Shown piece after piece: positions 8,901 through 15,502 of a stretch of DNA of 15,804 nt (its first letter is position 1; each line of letters opens with the position of its first letter). This DNA is from Chitinophaga pinensis (GTDB lineage Bacteria; Bacteroidota; Bacteroidia; Chitinophagales; Chitinophagaceae). Position numbers and translations under genes: made by a program. Under the pieces are notes generated by a model. The model made no database searches. It was not told where the DNA came from and was given only the letters and a program-made list of their open reading frames with translations. The stretch lies in assembly GCA_945866165.1 (NCBI GenBank), contig CAMBGO010000032.1, positions 1 to 15,804 of the forward strand. Reading direction: 5' to 3'.

Positions 8901-9380
8901 ATTACTGCCTTTTAATTTAACAGTAGCCCCAGGCAATGCTTTGCCATCTGCTGATGTTACTTCACCATTAATGTCTATGAGGGCAGCCGCTTGAATGGGC
9001 AGTAATATGGGCGGAGTGTCTATTATGCTTGCTTTTTTTAAAACAATGGTATTCCCAACAATAGAATAAGTTAGTGGTTGATTTAAAAAACAAATTTTTA
9101 AAACTATCTCCAAGCTAGCGTTTTCGACATTTATAGTCACTTTTTTGGCTTGCTTCATCCATTCTTCATCGTAGAAAAATACATAAGATGATTGTTGTTT
9201 GATTTGATTGAATACCTTTTCTAAGGGAACATCTTTCTCAGAAATAGATATTTTCTGGCTAAAAACCGCAGCGCTTCCACTCACTGAAAAAACAAACATT
9301 AATAAAGCAATTAGTTTCATAGCTAGCCATTTTTTTGAAATTTCCGCTCTTTGCGGAAAGGAATTCGTCTTTAAAATCAT
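5916..9380 (-). CDS. susC: SusC/RagA family TonB-dependent transporter with STN signalling domain
   Basis: This is the outer-membrane pore of the PUL, importing oligosaccharides with energy from TonB. I choose the ATG at 9380 (MILKTNSF, 1154 residues). An in-frame ATG at 9425 would add 15 residues that do not look like a signal sequence. After a signal peptide (core LIALLMFVFSVSG), residues about 42-115 form a secretin/TonB N-terminal (STN) domain, about 135-207 a carboxypeptidase-regulatory-like beta-sandwich (INGEVTSADGKALPGATV), then the plug with DEMVIIGYGTARRRDLTGSV and LEVLKDASATAVYGSRAANGV. The rest is the 22-strand barrel, ending in the aromatic residue of LGLSIGF. An STN domain means the transporter can signal to a FecR anti-sigma factor; that gene lies just upstream. 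susD follows 26 bases downstream. Confidence 0.96.
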   Translation of the reverse strand: MILKTNSFPQRAEISKKWLAMKLIALLMFVFSVSGSAAVFSQKISISEKDVPLEKVFNQIKQQSSYVFFYDEEWMKQAKKVTINVENASLEIVLKICFLNQPLTYSIVGNTIVLKKASIIDTPPILLPIQAAALIDINGEVTSADGKALPGATVKLKGSNNIVKTDNNGNYKISLDGSKGTLIFSYIGYEEQEIQINDLKVINVIMKESVSNLDEMVIIGYGTARRRDLTGSVATVKQKDMSRMALNDAAKAILGKVSGVLVSESNLPGGGSSLLIRGKRSITASNNPLLVVDGVPIAGADLSDFPVSDIESLEVLKDASATAVYGSRAANGVVLITTKRGDYNSVGKFEYNSSVAFQNAGNLQPYMNPAQYLQRNRWFNWSQGLYADPINPKLAADKNMRPYSNGSVGVIPFDPYTRSIIDAAWAGGTYDPSKLSGTNWQDILFRQGLVTDHQLSFTGGEKNIRTFIAGGYYGNKGFGIFDEYKRYSIRANIDYAVKNWLTVTFSSSNVVSQNPSKGYGNSTFGARNNVSLNLIPITQPYLEDGSINFLPGNDSGIGSFLNPLLNKDGRTRDANTSRFLETLTTNIKLGRGFSYKLQASYDGSFANDGEFNGQYSSWGLGNKTSLGIGVNRADYSVASSNSYLMENILNYKPELGPKHSLSATVLNSFQTFIDKGLYVGGDNNEIPYQKWYNMAGYPDNRRVSSGLNNSSLESYLGRFNYSYLNRYLLTGSLRIDGSSVFSTGNKYDYFPSFAFAWKLNEENFINDIEFINQLKLRVGYGVTGNSAVSPGQTLGSLRKTAYLFQQTLGGNEIPLFGYAPRSLNTTLRWEKTGQSNIGLDFELFKGTLSGTIDVYSSKTTDLIMPRKLPVAAAGLEDIVQNIGQTSNKGIELLLSTINIKQKDFKWTTDFTFSYNKEAIDKIYKIGDDIDNGWFIGQPLNVLYFYDYIKIMDPLVDKNDQAIIDTKNKAEGILKYKDGDVLVRDLNGDDKITAADRMILGQIRPKFIGAITNTFSYKGLDLTFMFYGKVGNIIGMNYGTLNSDRDNAPVINYWTPGNASATYPRLRVGQPFETNSIAFVDGSYLRLRNVNLNYNFSSKMISKLRLSKLSAYIAVQNPNLILKNKRFIGTDPEYATGIGDFPQPTSTILGLSIGF

Positions 9381-9461
9381 AATTTTAATTTTTAGTTCGT
9401 GTTTTACAATAATGCAGTCCTCCAAACGATTGTTATATATTGATTTAACTCAAACTATTCG

Positions 9462-9493
9462 CCGGGGAGTGTTGGTAGCACAACCCGGTTTTT
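9462..9493. promoter_or_regulatory. GC-rich hairpin in the fecR-susC spacer
   Basis: In an otherwise AT-rich spacer, CCGG (9462-9465) pairs with CCGG (9485-9488), and GTTG (9471-9474) pairs with CAAC (9481-9484) around a 6-base loop, with a GGAGT bulge on one side. On the plus strand it is followed by TTTTT, but no plus-strand gene ends here. On the minus strand it sits in the susC leader, about 80 bases before the chosen start. It may be a leader structure that sets susC expression relative to fecR. Confidence 0.45.
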
Positions 9494-9504
9494 GTTTAAG
9501 TCAA

Positions 9505-10644
9505 CTAATCAATTACCAGTATTCCATTTAGCAAAGCGCATTTCAAGTCACTTTCATTCAACACCTTTACTACTTGTGACAAATTAGCTGATTTTGCAAT
9601 TTGGCCACCAAATTGTCGATTTGGTACCGCTCCTTTGAACACAATTCCAACATCATACCATCTTCCTATTATATTTATTAATTCCTGAACACTTGTGCCA
9701 TTAAAGCTAAAGAAGCCGTTTTTCCAAGCCATAACAGATTCTATATTTGCCCCATTCAATACTTGAATTTTAGAAGCTACCTGCGCTTGTTGGCCTGGTT
9801 TGAGCATAGATGTTTCCTCCCCTTTTATAATTTTGACCGAACCTTCTAATAAAGTAATTTTTATATTTTTATCATCGTTGTAACTGTTCATATTAAAATG
9901 AGTACCCAGCACTTCTATCGTTACACCATTACTAGCAACTGTAAATTTATTAGTGAGATTTTTAGCCACTTCAAAATAAGCTTCCCCCATTATCTCCACA
10001 TGTCTTTCATCACCCACAAATGCAACTGGATATCGAATTGAACTTTGACTATTTAACCAAACGATACTTCCATCATTTAATCTTAAAGAGATTACTTTAC
10101 TGCCTCTGGGATTATACAAAGTATTATAGGCAATTTCTTTGGACGTGCCTCTGTAAACAATTTGACCATCTTCCGTTTTCATCACATTCACTGCTCCTTG
10201 ATTGGCAATAAGTGTTCCACTGCTAATACCATCTAATGCAACAACTTGTCCGCTAGCGAGAGTAATTGTGGCCTTAGAACTTGAGGGAGCTATAAAATCT
10301 TTTTTTACAATAGCTTGATTTACAAGTGTTTTTGAGCTGGATTTGTTCAAATAAAAATACGTTCCAAAAAAAACGACAAAGACAACACTGGCAGCTGCAA
10401 CCATTCGAAAAATAGGTTGTCGATAAAAAGGGATGATTTTTACTCCTTGACCCACCTTTTCTCTAAAATCCTTCAACATACTTTCTGTAAAAGTTACTAC
10501 ATCATTATCGTTAATAGTTTGATTATTAATGGGTTGATTATTAAATTCAAGTTGATGGTACCATTCATCCAGTAGCTTCAATTCTGCATCAGAACAGGTG
10601 CCATTTTGGAATTTCGTAAGTATTTCAAGTATTTGCTTTCCCAT
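9505..10644 (-). CDS. FecR-type anti-sigma factor (FecR domain plus C-terminal DUF4974-like domain)
   Basis: This inner-membrane regulator holds an ECF sigma factor at its cytoplasmic side and receives a signal from the STN domain of the transporter in the periplasm. I use the ATG at 10644 (MGKQILEIL, 379 residues); an in-frame ATG at 10677 would add 11 residues and lies at the predicted transcription start. Residues about 1-70 are the cytoplasmic sigma-binding part, and one membrane helix follows at about 79-100 (MVAAASVVFVVFFGTYFYL). The FecR domain, about residues 175-280, holds SLRLNDGSIVWLNSQSSIRYP and GEAYFEVAKN. The C-terminal domain begins near AWKNGFFSFNGTSVQELI. It precedes susC on the same strand by about 125 bases. 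Its sigma partner is divergent rather than upstream in the same operon. Confidence 0.94.
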   Translation of the reverse strand: MGKQILEILTKFQNGTCSDAELKLLDEWYHQLEFNNQPINNQTINDNDVVTFTESMLKDFREKVGQGVKIIPFYRQPIFRMVAAASVVFVVFFGTYFYLNKSSSKTLVNQAIVKKDFIAPSSSKATITLASGQVVALDGISSGTLIANQGAVNVMKTEDGQIVYRGTSKEIAYNTLYNPRGSKVISLRLNDGSIVWLNSQSSIRYPVAFVGDERHVEIMGEAYFEVAKNLTNKFTVASNGVTIEVLGTHFNMNSYNDDKNIKITLLEGSVKIIKGEETSMLKPGQQAQVASKIQVLNGANIESVMAWKNGFFSFNGTSVQELINIIGRWYDVGIVFKGAVPNRQFGGQIAKSANLSQVVKVLNESDLKCALLNGILVID

Positions 10645-10684
10645 ATGTTTTAAACTCAAATAAATAAGTTCTACCAATATAGTA

Positions 10685-10715
10685 CAGTTGTAAACGAGTC
10701 ATCCGTTACTTCAAA
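10685..10715 (-). promoter_or_regulatory. Candidate Bacteroidota-type promoter for fecR
   Basis: Reading the minus strand, TTTG (10715-10712) is followed after 19 bases by TACAACTG (10692-10685), compared with the Bacteroidota consensus TTTG and TAnnTTTG. The spacing fits and the second box matches four of six fixed positions. Transcription would begin near 10678, leaving about 34 bases before the ATG at 10644. This supports the downstream start codon. Confidence 0.3.
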
Positions 10716-10730
10716 AGCTCTTTTTTTGAA
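10710..10730. repeat. 7-bp inverted repeat in the divergent sigma/anti-sigma spacer
   Basis: TTCAAAA (10710-10716) and TTTTGAA (10724-10730) form an inverted repeat with a 7-base gap. It overlaps the upstream box of the candidate fecR promoter, so it could be an operator. In such AT-rich DNA a chance match is also likely. The rest of this 196-base spacer shows no further clear element. Confidence 0.25.
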
Positions 10731-10840
10731 AACTTAATAAAAATATTTTAAAATAGCTATTGATTTGTTAACTTTCATTAGTAATTGAATTGGTGCAAAT
10801 TTATTATAGGTAAACAAAATTTACTCATATCGAATCTTAT

Positions 10841-11371
10841 TTGCAATACTCAGATGCATCGCTTATTTCACTATGGCAAAATGGAGATGAAGAGGCATTC
10901 GATTGCTTATACAAAAGGTATGTAATCTACTTAATGAATATTGCGGTTAAAAAAACCAATACATTAGAAGATGCGAAAGATTGTGTTCAAGAAGTTTTTA
11001 TTAGCATCTACCATCGAAAAAAATTCTTAAGCCCCATCAATTCTTTAAAAGCCTATTTATATAAAACGCTTCAAAATAAAGTTTATAATTTTCAAGTCAA
11101 GGAACTTACCAGAAAACAGTATGAGCAATCCGGAGCAGAACAAGTAAATTATTTGGTTGATGATGTGATTGAAAACTATAAATCTAAAGAACTCCAAAGC
11201 GTTATCAGTGAAGCAATCAATCAACTTCCCCCAAAATGTCGAAAAGTATTTTTAATGAGCAGGGAAGAACAATTGCCTTACAAAGAGATTGCAACTCAAT
11301 TAAATATTTCTGTCAATACAGTGGATCAGCATATTCAAAAAGCATTACGCAAATTAAGAACGTGTGTTTAA
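10841..11371 (+). CDS. ECF-type RNA polymerase sigma factor (sigma-70 family)
   Basis: The 176-residue protein has the two domains of an extracytoplasmic-function sigma factor. Region 2 spans about residues 12-80, with EEAFDCLYKRY and DAKDCVQEVFISIY (core binding and -10 recognition). Region 4 spans about 116-172, with INQLPPKCRKVFLMSRE and the helix-turn-helix IATQLNISVNTVDQHIQKAL (-35 recognition). No ATG is available between the preceding in-frame stop (10811-10813) and the conserved N-terminus, so TTG at 10841 is the likely start. It is divergent from fecR, about 196 bases away, whereas Bacteroidota PULs usually carry sigma and fecR in tandem. It probably directs transcription of the PUL once FecR is triggered by SusC. 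Confidence 0.93.
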   Translation: MQYSDASLISLWQNGDEEAFDCLYKRYVIYLMNIAVKKTNTLEDAKDCVQEVFISIYHRKKFLSPINSLKAYLYKTLQNKVYNFQVKELTRKQYEQSGAEQVNYLVDDVIENYKSKELQSVISEAINQLPPKCRKVFLMSREEQLPYKEIATQLNISVNTVDQHIQKALRKLRTCV

Positions 11372-11376
11372 TTTTT

Positions 11377-11408
11377 ATAAGTGAACAAGATGTAAATTGT
11401 TCACTTAT
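11377..11408. terminator. Perfect 12-bp stem-loop after the sigma factor gene
   Basis: ATAAGTGAACAA (11377-11388) pairs perfectly with TTGTTCACTTAT (11397-11408) around an 8-base loop, six bases after the sigma factor stop codon. It has no T run after it on the plus strand, so it is an atypical terminator or a 3' stabilising hairpin. It sits at the boundary between the AT-rich PUL side and the GC-richer glucarate side. Confidence 0.5.
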
Positions 11409-11477
11409 GCTGACGATTTAGAAGTCAGAAACAGCTATTTTCAACCCAATCTCAATCCTAAGTTCTAGGGAGTAATC

Positions 11478-11519
11478 TTGCCCTTTTTAGCCCAATTAGA
11501 CCATATTTTTATTGTCTAA
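11478..11519 (+). promoter_or_regulatory. Candidate promoter and palindromic operator upstream of gudD
   Basis: TTAGAC (11496-11501) and GTCTAA (11514-11519) form an inverted repeat with a 12-base AT-rich gap. The gap contains TATTTTTA (11504-11511), which matches the Bacteroidota -7 consensus TAnnTTTG except for the last base. A TTG at 11478-11480 lies 23 bases upstream, slightly farther than usual. The overlap of palindrome and promoter box would suit repression of the glucarate genes, but no regulator gene is visible nearby. Confidence 0.25.
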
Positions 11520-11554
11520 AATTGTTGTTAGATTCGATTGATAAAGTTACCAGA

Positions 11555-12868
11555 ATGATTTCAAACATACCCAAACATGGACCCCGTATTCGGGAGGTCA
11601 TCATTACGCCGATTGCTATCACTGATCCGCCCTTGCTCAATGCGGCAGGACTTCATGCGCCCTATGCACTGCGCACGATCATGGAGATCGTTACGGATGA
11701 TGGCATATCAGGGATCAGTGAAATTCCGGGCAACCTTGCCATCAACGAAGCATTGGCGTCTGCGGGGGATGTGATCAGGGGAATGGACGTGTTTCATCTC
11801 AACCCCATCCGCCGGGCACTTGAGCAAAAATATGGCATTGATGCTGCGGGCGACAGGGGGCTTGCTCCATGGGACCAGCGAAAGCTGGTGCACATTTTTA
11901 GTGCCGTAGAGGTGGCCTGCATGGACATCATTGGAAAGGTTACATCTAGACCTGTGGCAGATCTTTTGGGTGGCAAAATGCGCGATGCGGTTCCCTTTGC
12001 AGCATACCTGTTTTATAAACCTGCAGGGGCAGGTGGGAAACTGGAATTTGGCCTTGCCGATCATGCAAAAGGTTGGGATCATGCCCGTCAAGCAGCAGCG
12101 CTCGATCCCAACGGAATTGTTGACCAGGCGAAGGCCATGTGCAAGCATTTCGGTTTCAAATCCATCAAACTCAAAGCTGGCGTATTTGAACCCCAACAGG
12201 AGACAGATGCCATCATTGCCCTGCATGAGGCTTTCGGTGATGATGTTCCTTTGCGCATTGATCCCAATGGTGTCTGGCATCCGGATACTGCTTTGCATTT
12301 TGGGCGAATCCTCAAACCGCACATTGAATACCTCGAAGACCCGGTTCGGGGCCAGGCAGCAATGGCGGACATTCGCAAAGCCCTTGACATCAAGCTGGCA
12401 ACCAACATGTGCACTACTTCCTTCGAAGAACTGCCCTCCTCTTTCAGGCTGCAGTCTGAAGACATCATTTTGAGTGATCACCATTTTTGGGGGGGATTGC
12501 AGGCATCCATGCATTTGGCGGCAATTTGCAAGACTTTTGGACGTGAGTTGTCCATGCATTCCAACAGCCACCTGGGCATTTCCCTGGCAGCGATGGTACA
12601 CCTGGGCGCAGCACTTCCAGATCTTCATCATGCATTGGATACCCACTACCCATGGCAGTCTGATGAGATCATCCAGGGCGGGCGGTTGTCTTTTGAAGAT
12701 GGCTCAGTTGCGGTGCCGAAAGGACCAGGATTGGGTGTTGAATTGGATCGGGAAGCACTTGCAGAATTGCACCAGAATTACCTGGACTGTGGATTGACCA
12801 AACGTGATGATGAAATTGAAATGCAAAAGATCGAACCCGGCTGGACCTTCAAGCCGGTTCGGTTTTAA
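11555..12868 (+). CDS. gudD: Glucarate dehydratase (enolase superfamily)
   Basis: GudD dehydrates D-glucarate to 5-dehydro-4-deoxy-D-glucarate in the cytoplasm. The N-terminal capping domain carries ITPIAITDPPLLNAAGLH, a family signature. In the barrel the catalytic and metal-binding residues can all be placed, numbering from the ATG at 11555: K205 and K207 (KLK), D236 and N238 (DPNG), E261 (YLEDP), N284 (ATNM), D308 (SDHHFW) and H335 (MHSNSH). These lie at nearly the same positions as in the Escherichia coli enzyme. The frame opens at a TTG at 11522, but the ATG at 11555 (MISNIPKHGPRI, 437 residues) gives the usual N-terminus. It heads a plus-strand cluster with a GntP permease and KdgD. Base composition is clearly GC-richer than in the upstream PUL. 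Activity on a related aldarate such as galactarate/idarate cannot be excluded. Confidence 0.9.
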   Translation: MISNIPKHGPRIREVIITPIAITDPPLLNAAGLHAPYALRTIMEIVTDDGISGISEIPGNLAINEALASAGDVIRGMDVFHLNPIRRALEQKYGIDAAGDRGLAPWDQRKLVHIFSAVEVACMDIIGKVTSRPVADLLGGKMRDAVPFAAYLFYKPAGAGGKLEFGLADHAKGWDHARQAAALDPNGIVDQAKAMCKHFGFKSIKLKAGVFEPQQETDAIIALHEAFGDDVPLRIDPNGVWHPDTALHFGRILKPHIEYLEDPVRGQAAMADIRKALDIKLATNMCTTSFEELPSSFRLQSEDIILSDHHFWGGLQASMHLAAICKTFGRELSMHSNSHLGISLAAMVHLGAALPDLHHALDTHYPWQSDEIIQGGRLSFEDGSVAVPKGPGLGVELDREALAELHQNYLDCGLTKRDDEIEMQKIEPGWTFKPVRF

Positions 12869-12904
12869 CGCTTCGTTGCTGACTGCCAATTGCCATTGAA
12901 GAAA

Positions 12905-12918
12905 TGCATGCGCATGCA
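12905..12918. repeat. 14-bp perfect palindrome between gudD and the permease gene
   Basis: TGCATGCGCATGCA is a gapless perfect palindrome in the 102-base spacer, about 53 bases before the permease start. It could be an operator, a nuclease or methylase target, or chance. Nothing else in the spacer stands out. Confidence 0.4.
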
Positions 12919-12970
12919 GAACAAAGTGTACATTTAAATTGAGCAATACCTCATTCTTAAATATTTTACC

Positions 12971-14413
12971 ATGGATCCCATTTTGATTTTGCTGGTCGGC
13001 ATTTCGGTCATCTTGATCAGCATCATCCTGTTAAAGCTTCATCCGTTCATTTCCCTTTTGTTGTCGGCGATTGTCGTTGCCATCCTGACGCCAGAATCCA
13101 ACCTCATCGCCTATTTCATCACCAAGGGACTGGGATCTGAAGAGGCGATGAAAATGTCACACAAGTCGGTTGGGGAAAGGATTGCAGTTGAATTTGGGAA
13201 CACCTGTACCAAAATCGGAATCCTCATTGCCATGGCAGCCATCATTGGCAAAAGCATGCTGGAAAGCGGTGCTGCAGAAAAAATAATCCGGTCCATGTTG
13301 AGGGTGTTGGGAACCAGGAATGCTCCATTGGGGTTTGCCCTCAGCAGTTTTTTTCTTACCATCCCTGTTTTTATTGATACGGTCATTTTTTTGATGATGC
13401 CGCTGGCCAAGGCAATGGCACTTAAAATGAAAAAAAATTACCTTTTGCTTGCGCTTTCCGTCATTGCCGGTGCAGTGATGGCCAATTCATATGTTCCTCC
13501 CTCTCCAGGCCCACTGTTCCTGGCCAGTGCCATGAATGTATCCGTTGGTCTCTTGATGGTGTGTGGAATACTGCTTGGACTATGCACAATCAGTGTTGGA
13601 TACGTTATTGCCGTCTACCTCAATAAAAAATTTGATATCCCCCTGCGTGATGCGCCTGATGCAAGCATCAAAGACATCACTGCCTTATCCAACAAAGAAG
13701 ACAAGGACCTTCCCCCTTTGATCTGGGCCGTGCTCCCTGCCTTGTTTCCGATGGTGATGATCTGTATTCGCTCCTATTATGAAGCGTTTAAAACGCCTGG
13801 CCTGCCATTCAGTCAACATGAATGGCTGAATGGTTTGTTTGATCTGGTTCTTTTTACAGGAGATAAAAACATAGCACTGTTTATAGGCGGCATCATTGCC
13901 CTGTTTACCCTCTTGAAGTATGGCAATATGGAAAAGCGTAAAATGACGGCCTTTGTGCAGCAGGCGCTGATGAGCGGAGGTGGCATCATCCTGATTACTG
14001 CATCCGGTGGCGCGTTTGGCGGGATGCTCCAACAAACAGGAATCAGTCAGCGCATTGCCGTGCTTTCTGCTGATTTTCAACTTGGCTTGATTCCATTGGC
14101 CTTTTTGATTACCATGATTGTTCGTTCTGCACAGGGTTCCGCAACCGTAGCATTGATTACGGCATCTGGTATTTTGGCCGGGATGGCGCAGCAATCCAAT
14201 TTGAGCTTTCATCCGGTTTACCTCTGCCTGGCCATTGGAAGTGGTGCAAAACTTATTCCATGGATGAATGATGCCGGATTTTGGATCATGTGCCAGACAA
14301 GCAACTTTACTGAAACAGAGGCATTGAAAACGATAACCCCCATGCAGAGCATCATGGGCATCACCGGACTTGTGCTCACCATGCTGGCTGCCTGGCTGTT
14401 TCCAATGATTTAA
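12971..14413 (+). CDS. GntP-family gluconate/aldarate:H+ symporter
   Basis: This 480-residue, very hydrophobic inner-membrane protein belongs to the GntP family, which carries gluconate and related sugar acids with protons. About 12 membrane segments can be seen along the chain. Family signatures include VPPSPGPL (175-182), GGAFGGMLQQTGI (about 346-358), RSAQGSATVALITASGI (385-401) and KLIPWMNDAGFWI (427-439). A hydrophilic loop lies at about residues 220-250. It is slightly longer than typical members of about 440-450 residues. Placed between gudD and kdgD, it most likely imports D-glucarate or a close relative, although family members elsewhere carry gluconate, idonate or glycerate. The ATG at 12971 lies 102 bases after gudD. 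Confidence 0.92.
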   Translation: MDPILILLVGISVILISIILLKLHPFISLLLSAIVVAILTPESNLIAYFITKGLGSEEAMKMSHKSVGERIAVEFGNTCTKIGILIAMAAIIGKSMLESGAAEKIIRSMLRVLGTRNAPLGFALSSFFLTIPVFIDTVIFLMMPLAKAMALKMKKNYLLLALSVIAGAVMANSYVPPSPGPLFLASAMNVSVGLLMVCGILLGLCTISVGYVIAVYLNKKFDIPLRDAPDASIKDITALSNKEDKDLPPLIWAVLPALFPMVMICIRSYYEAFKTPGLPFSQHEWLNGLFDLVLFTGDKNIALFIGGIIALFTLLKYGNMEKRKMTAFVQQALMSGGGIILITASGGAFGGMLQQTGISQRIAVLSADFQLGLIPLAFLITMIVRSAQGSATVALITASGILAGMAQQSNLSFHPVYLCLAIGSGAKLIPWMNDAGFWIMCQTSNFTETEALKTITPMQSIMGITGLVLTMLAAWLFPMI

Positions 14414-14416
14414 CCC

Positions 14417-14469
14417 ATTGCATTGTGCAATTTTAATCCCGGTAATGAATTAGCTTTATTCAATCCGGG
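14417..14469. repeat. Two inverted repeats between the permease gene and kdgD
   Basis: ATTGCA and TGCAAT (14417-14431, 3-base gap) lie just after the permease stop and are followed by TTT, a weak terminator-like element. CCCGG (14438-14442) and CCGGG (14465-14469) form a second hairpin, with GAAT/ATTC pairing further in. They may tune expression between the two genes rather than end transcription. Confidence 0.3.
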
Positions 14470-14505
14470 TCCTTTGGCCTGATGCGTCATCATAATTGTT
14501 TCAAC

Positions 14506-15417
14506 ATGGAATTAAGTAAAATCAAGGCTTCGCTGCAAAATGGATTACTGTCATTTCCCATTACAGATTTTGATGCATCAGGGAAATTCAATGAAACCAG
14601 TTACAAGGAAAGATTGGAGTGGTTCATGGAGCATGATATTTCTTCCATCTTTATTGCAGGAGGAACAGGTGAATTTTTTTCTCTTGACAACCAGGAATAT
14701 GAGCGCATCGTAAACCTATCTGTGGCAACCGTAAAAGACAGGGTTCCCTTGATCAGTTCAACCGGAAAGAGTATTGCAGAGGGAATCGAACTGGCTGCGA
14801 TTGCCGAAAAAGCAGGCGTGAATGCCTTGTTGCTTTTCCCTCCCTATTTGACAGAATGCCCGCAGGATGGTGTTTTTGAATATGCCCGTGCGATCATCAA
14901 CAGTACCAGCCTTCCTGTCATTTATTATAACCGGGCCAACGGCACATTGAATGCATCTTTCATTGAAAAGCTTGCCCATGCCTGCCCCAACCTGATTGGC
15001 CTGAAAGATGGTACAGGCAACATTCAGGAGCTTAATGATACCATCAAGACTGTTGGCAACCGGCTGATTTATATTGGAGGTGTACCCACCGCAGAAATTG
15101 TTGCCGAGGCCTATTTGTCGATTGGTGTGAACACCTATTCTTCAGCTGCTTTCAATTTTGTTCCGGAGTTGGCCAACAGGTATTACAAGGCCTTGCGCAG
15201 TGGAGACAAAACCACGGTTGAAAAAATGCTAAAGGACTTCTTTATTCCTCTTGTACGCATGAGGAACAGAAAAAATGGATATGCCGTCAGTTTGATCAAG
15301 GCAGGCGCCGAGATCATTGGTCGATCCGCAGGACAGGTGCGTCCTCCCCTGAGCATGCCTACAGAAAGTGAGTATGAAGAACTGAAAAATTTGATTGATG
15401 CCAATGCGGTGCTTTGA
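14506..15417 (+). CDS. kdgD: 5-dehydro-4-deoxyglucarate dehydratase (DapA/N-acetylneuraminate lyase superfamily)
   Basis: KdgD dehydrates and decarboxylates 5-dehydro-4-deoxy-D-glucarate to alpha-ketoglutarate semialdehyde, the step after GudD. The 303-residue protein is a single TIM barrel of the class I aldolase type. It shows the carboxylate-binding GGTGEF (52-57), the catalytic tyrosine in YYNR (Y141) and the Schiff-base lysine in LIGLKDGTGN (K167). The C-terminal VRPPL (278-282) is typical of this branch rather than of DapA itself. I use the ATG at 14506 (MELSKIKASL); an in-frame ATG at 14482 would add eight residues without family support. Its place after gudD and the permease gene gives a two-step glucarate route that stops one step short of alpha-ketoglutarate within the window. 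Confidence 0.9.
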   Translation: MELSKIKASLQNGLLSFPITDFDASGKFNETSYKERLEWFMEHDISSIFIAGGTGEFFSLDNQEYERIVNLSVATVKDRVPLISSTGKSIAEGIELAAIAEKAGVNALLLFPPYLTECPQDGVFEYARAIINSTSLPVIYYNRANGTLNASFIEKLAHACPNLIGLKDGTGNIQELNDTIKTVGNRLIYIGGVPTAEIVAEAYLSIGVNTYSSAAFNFVPELANRYYKALRSGDKTTVEKMLKDFFIPLVRMRNRKNGYAVSLIKAGAEIIGRSAGQVRPPLSMPTESEYEELKNLIDANAVL

Positions 15418-15502
15418 GATGGGGAAGTCCAACATCAAAATAATAACAATATTTTTTAAGCGTTACGGAAATAGGGTTCATTTTAAATTATAATTTTATA
15501 GC

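Noticed and set aside
5916..9425. Start of susC at the ATG at 9425
   Set aside because: The extra 15 residues are not conserved-looking and push the signal peptide too far inward; the ATG at 9380 follows an A-rich leader typical of this phylum.
11372..11554. A direct repeat of the RNA 3' end, as an attachment site closing an island
   Set aside because: I compared the T-arm and acceptor sequence with this spacer by eye and found only very short matches.
11708..12646. A 312-codon minus-strand open frame
   Set aside because: It is fully antisense to gudD, whose active-site residues are all intact; the frame is cysteine- and histidine-rich in the way expected of a GC-rich shadow.
13685..14212. 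A 175-codon minus-strand open frame
   Set aside because: It is antisense to the GntP permease gene and shows no domain.
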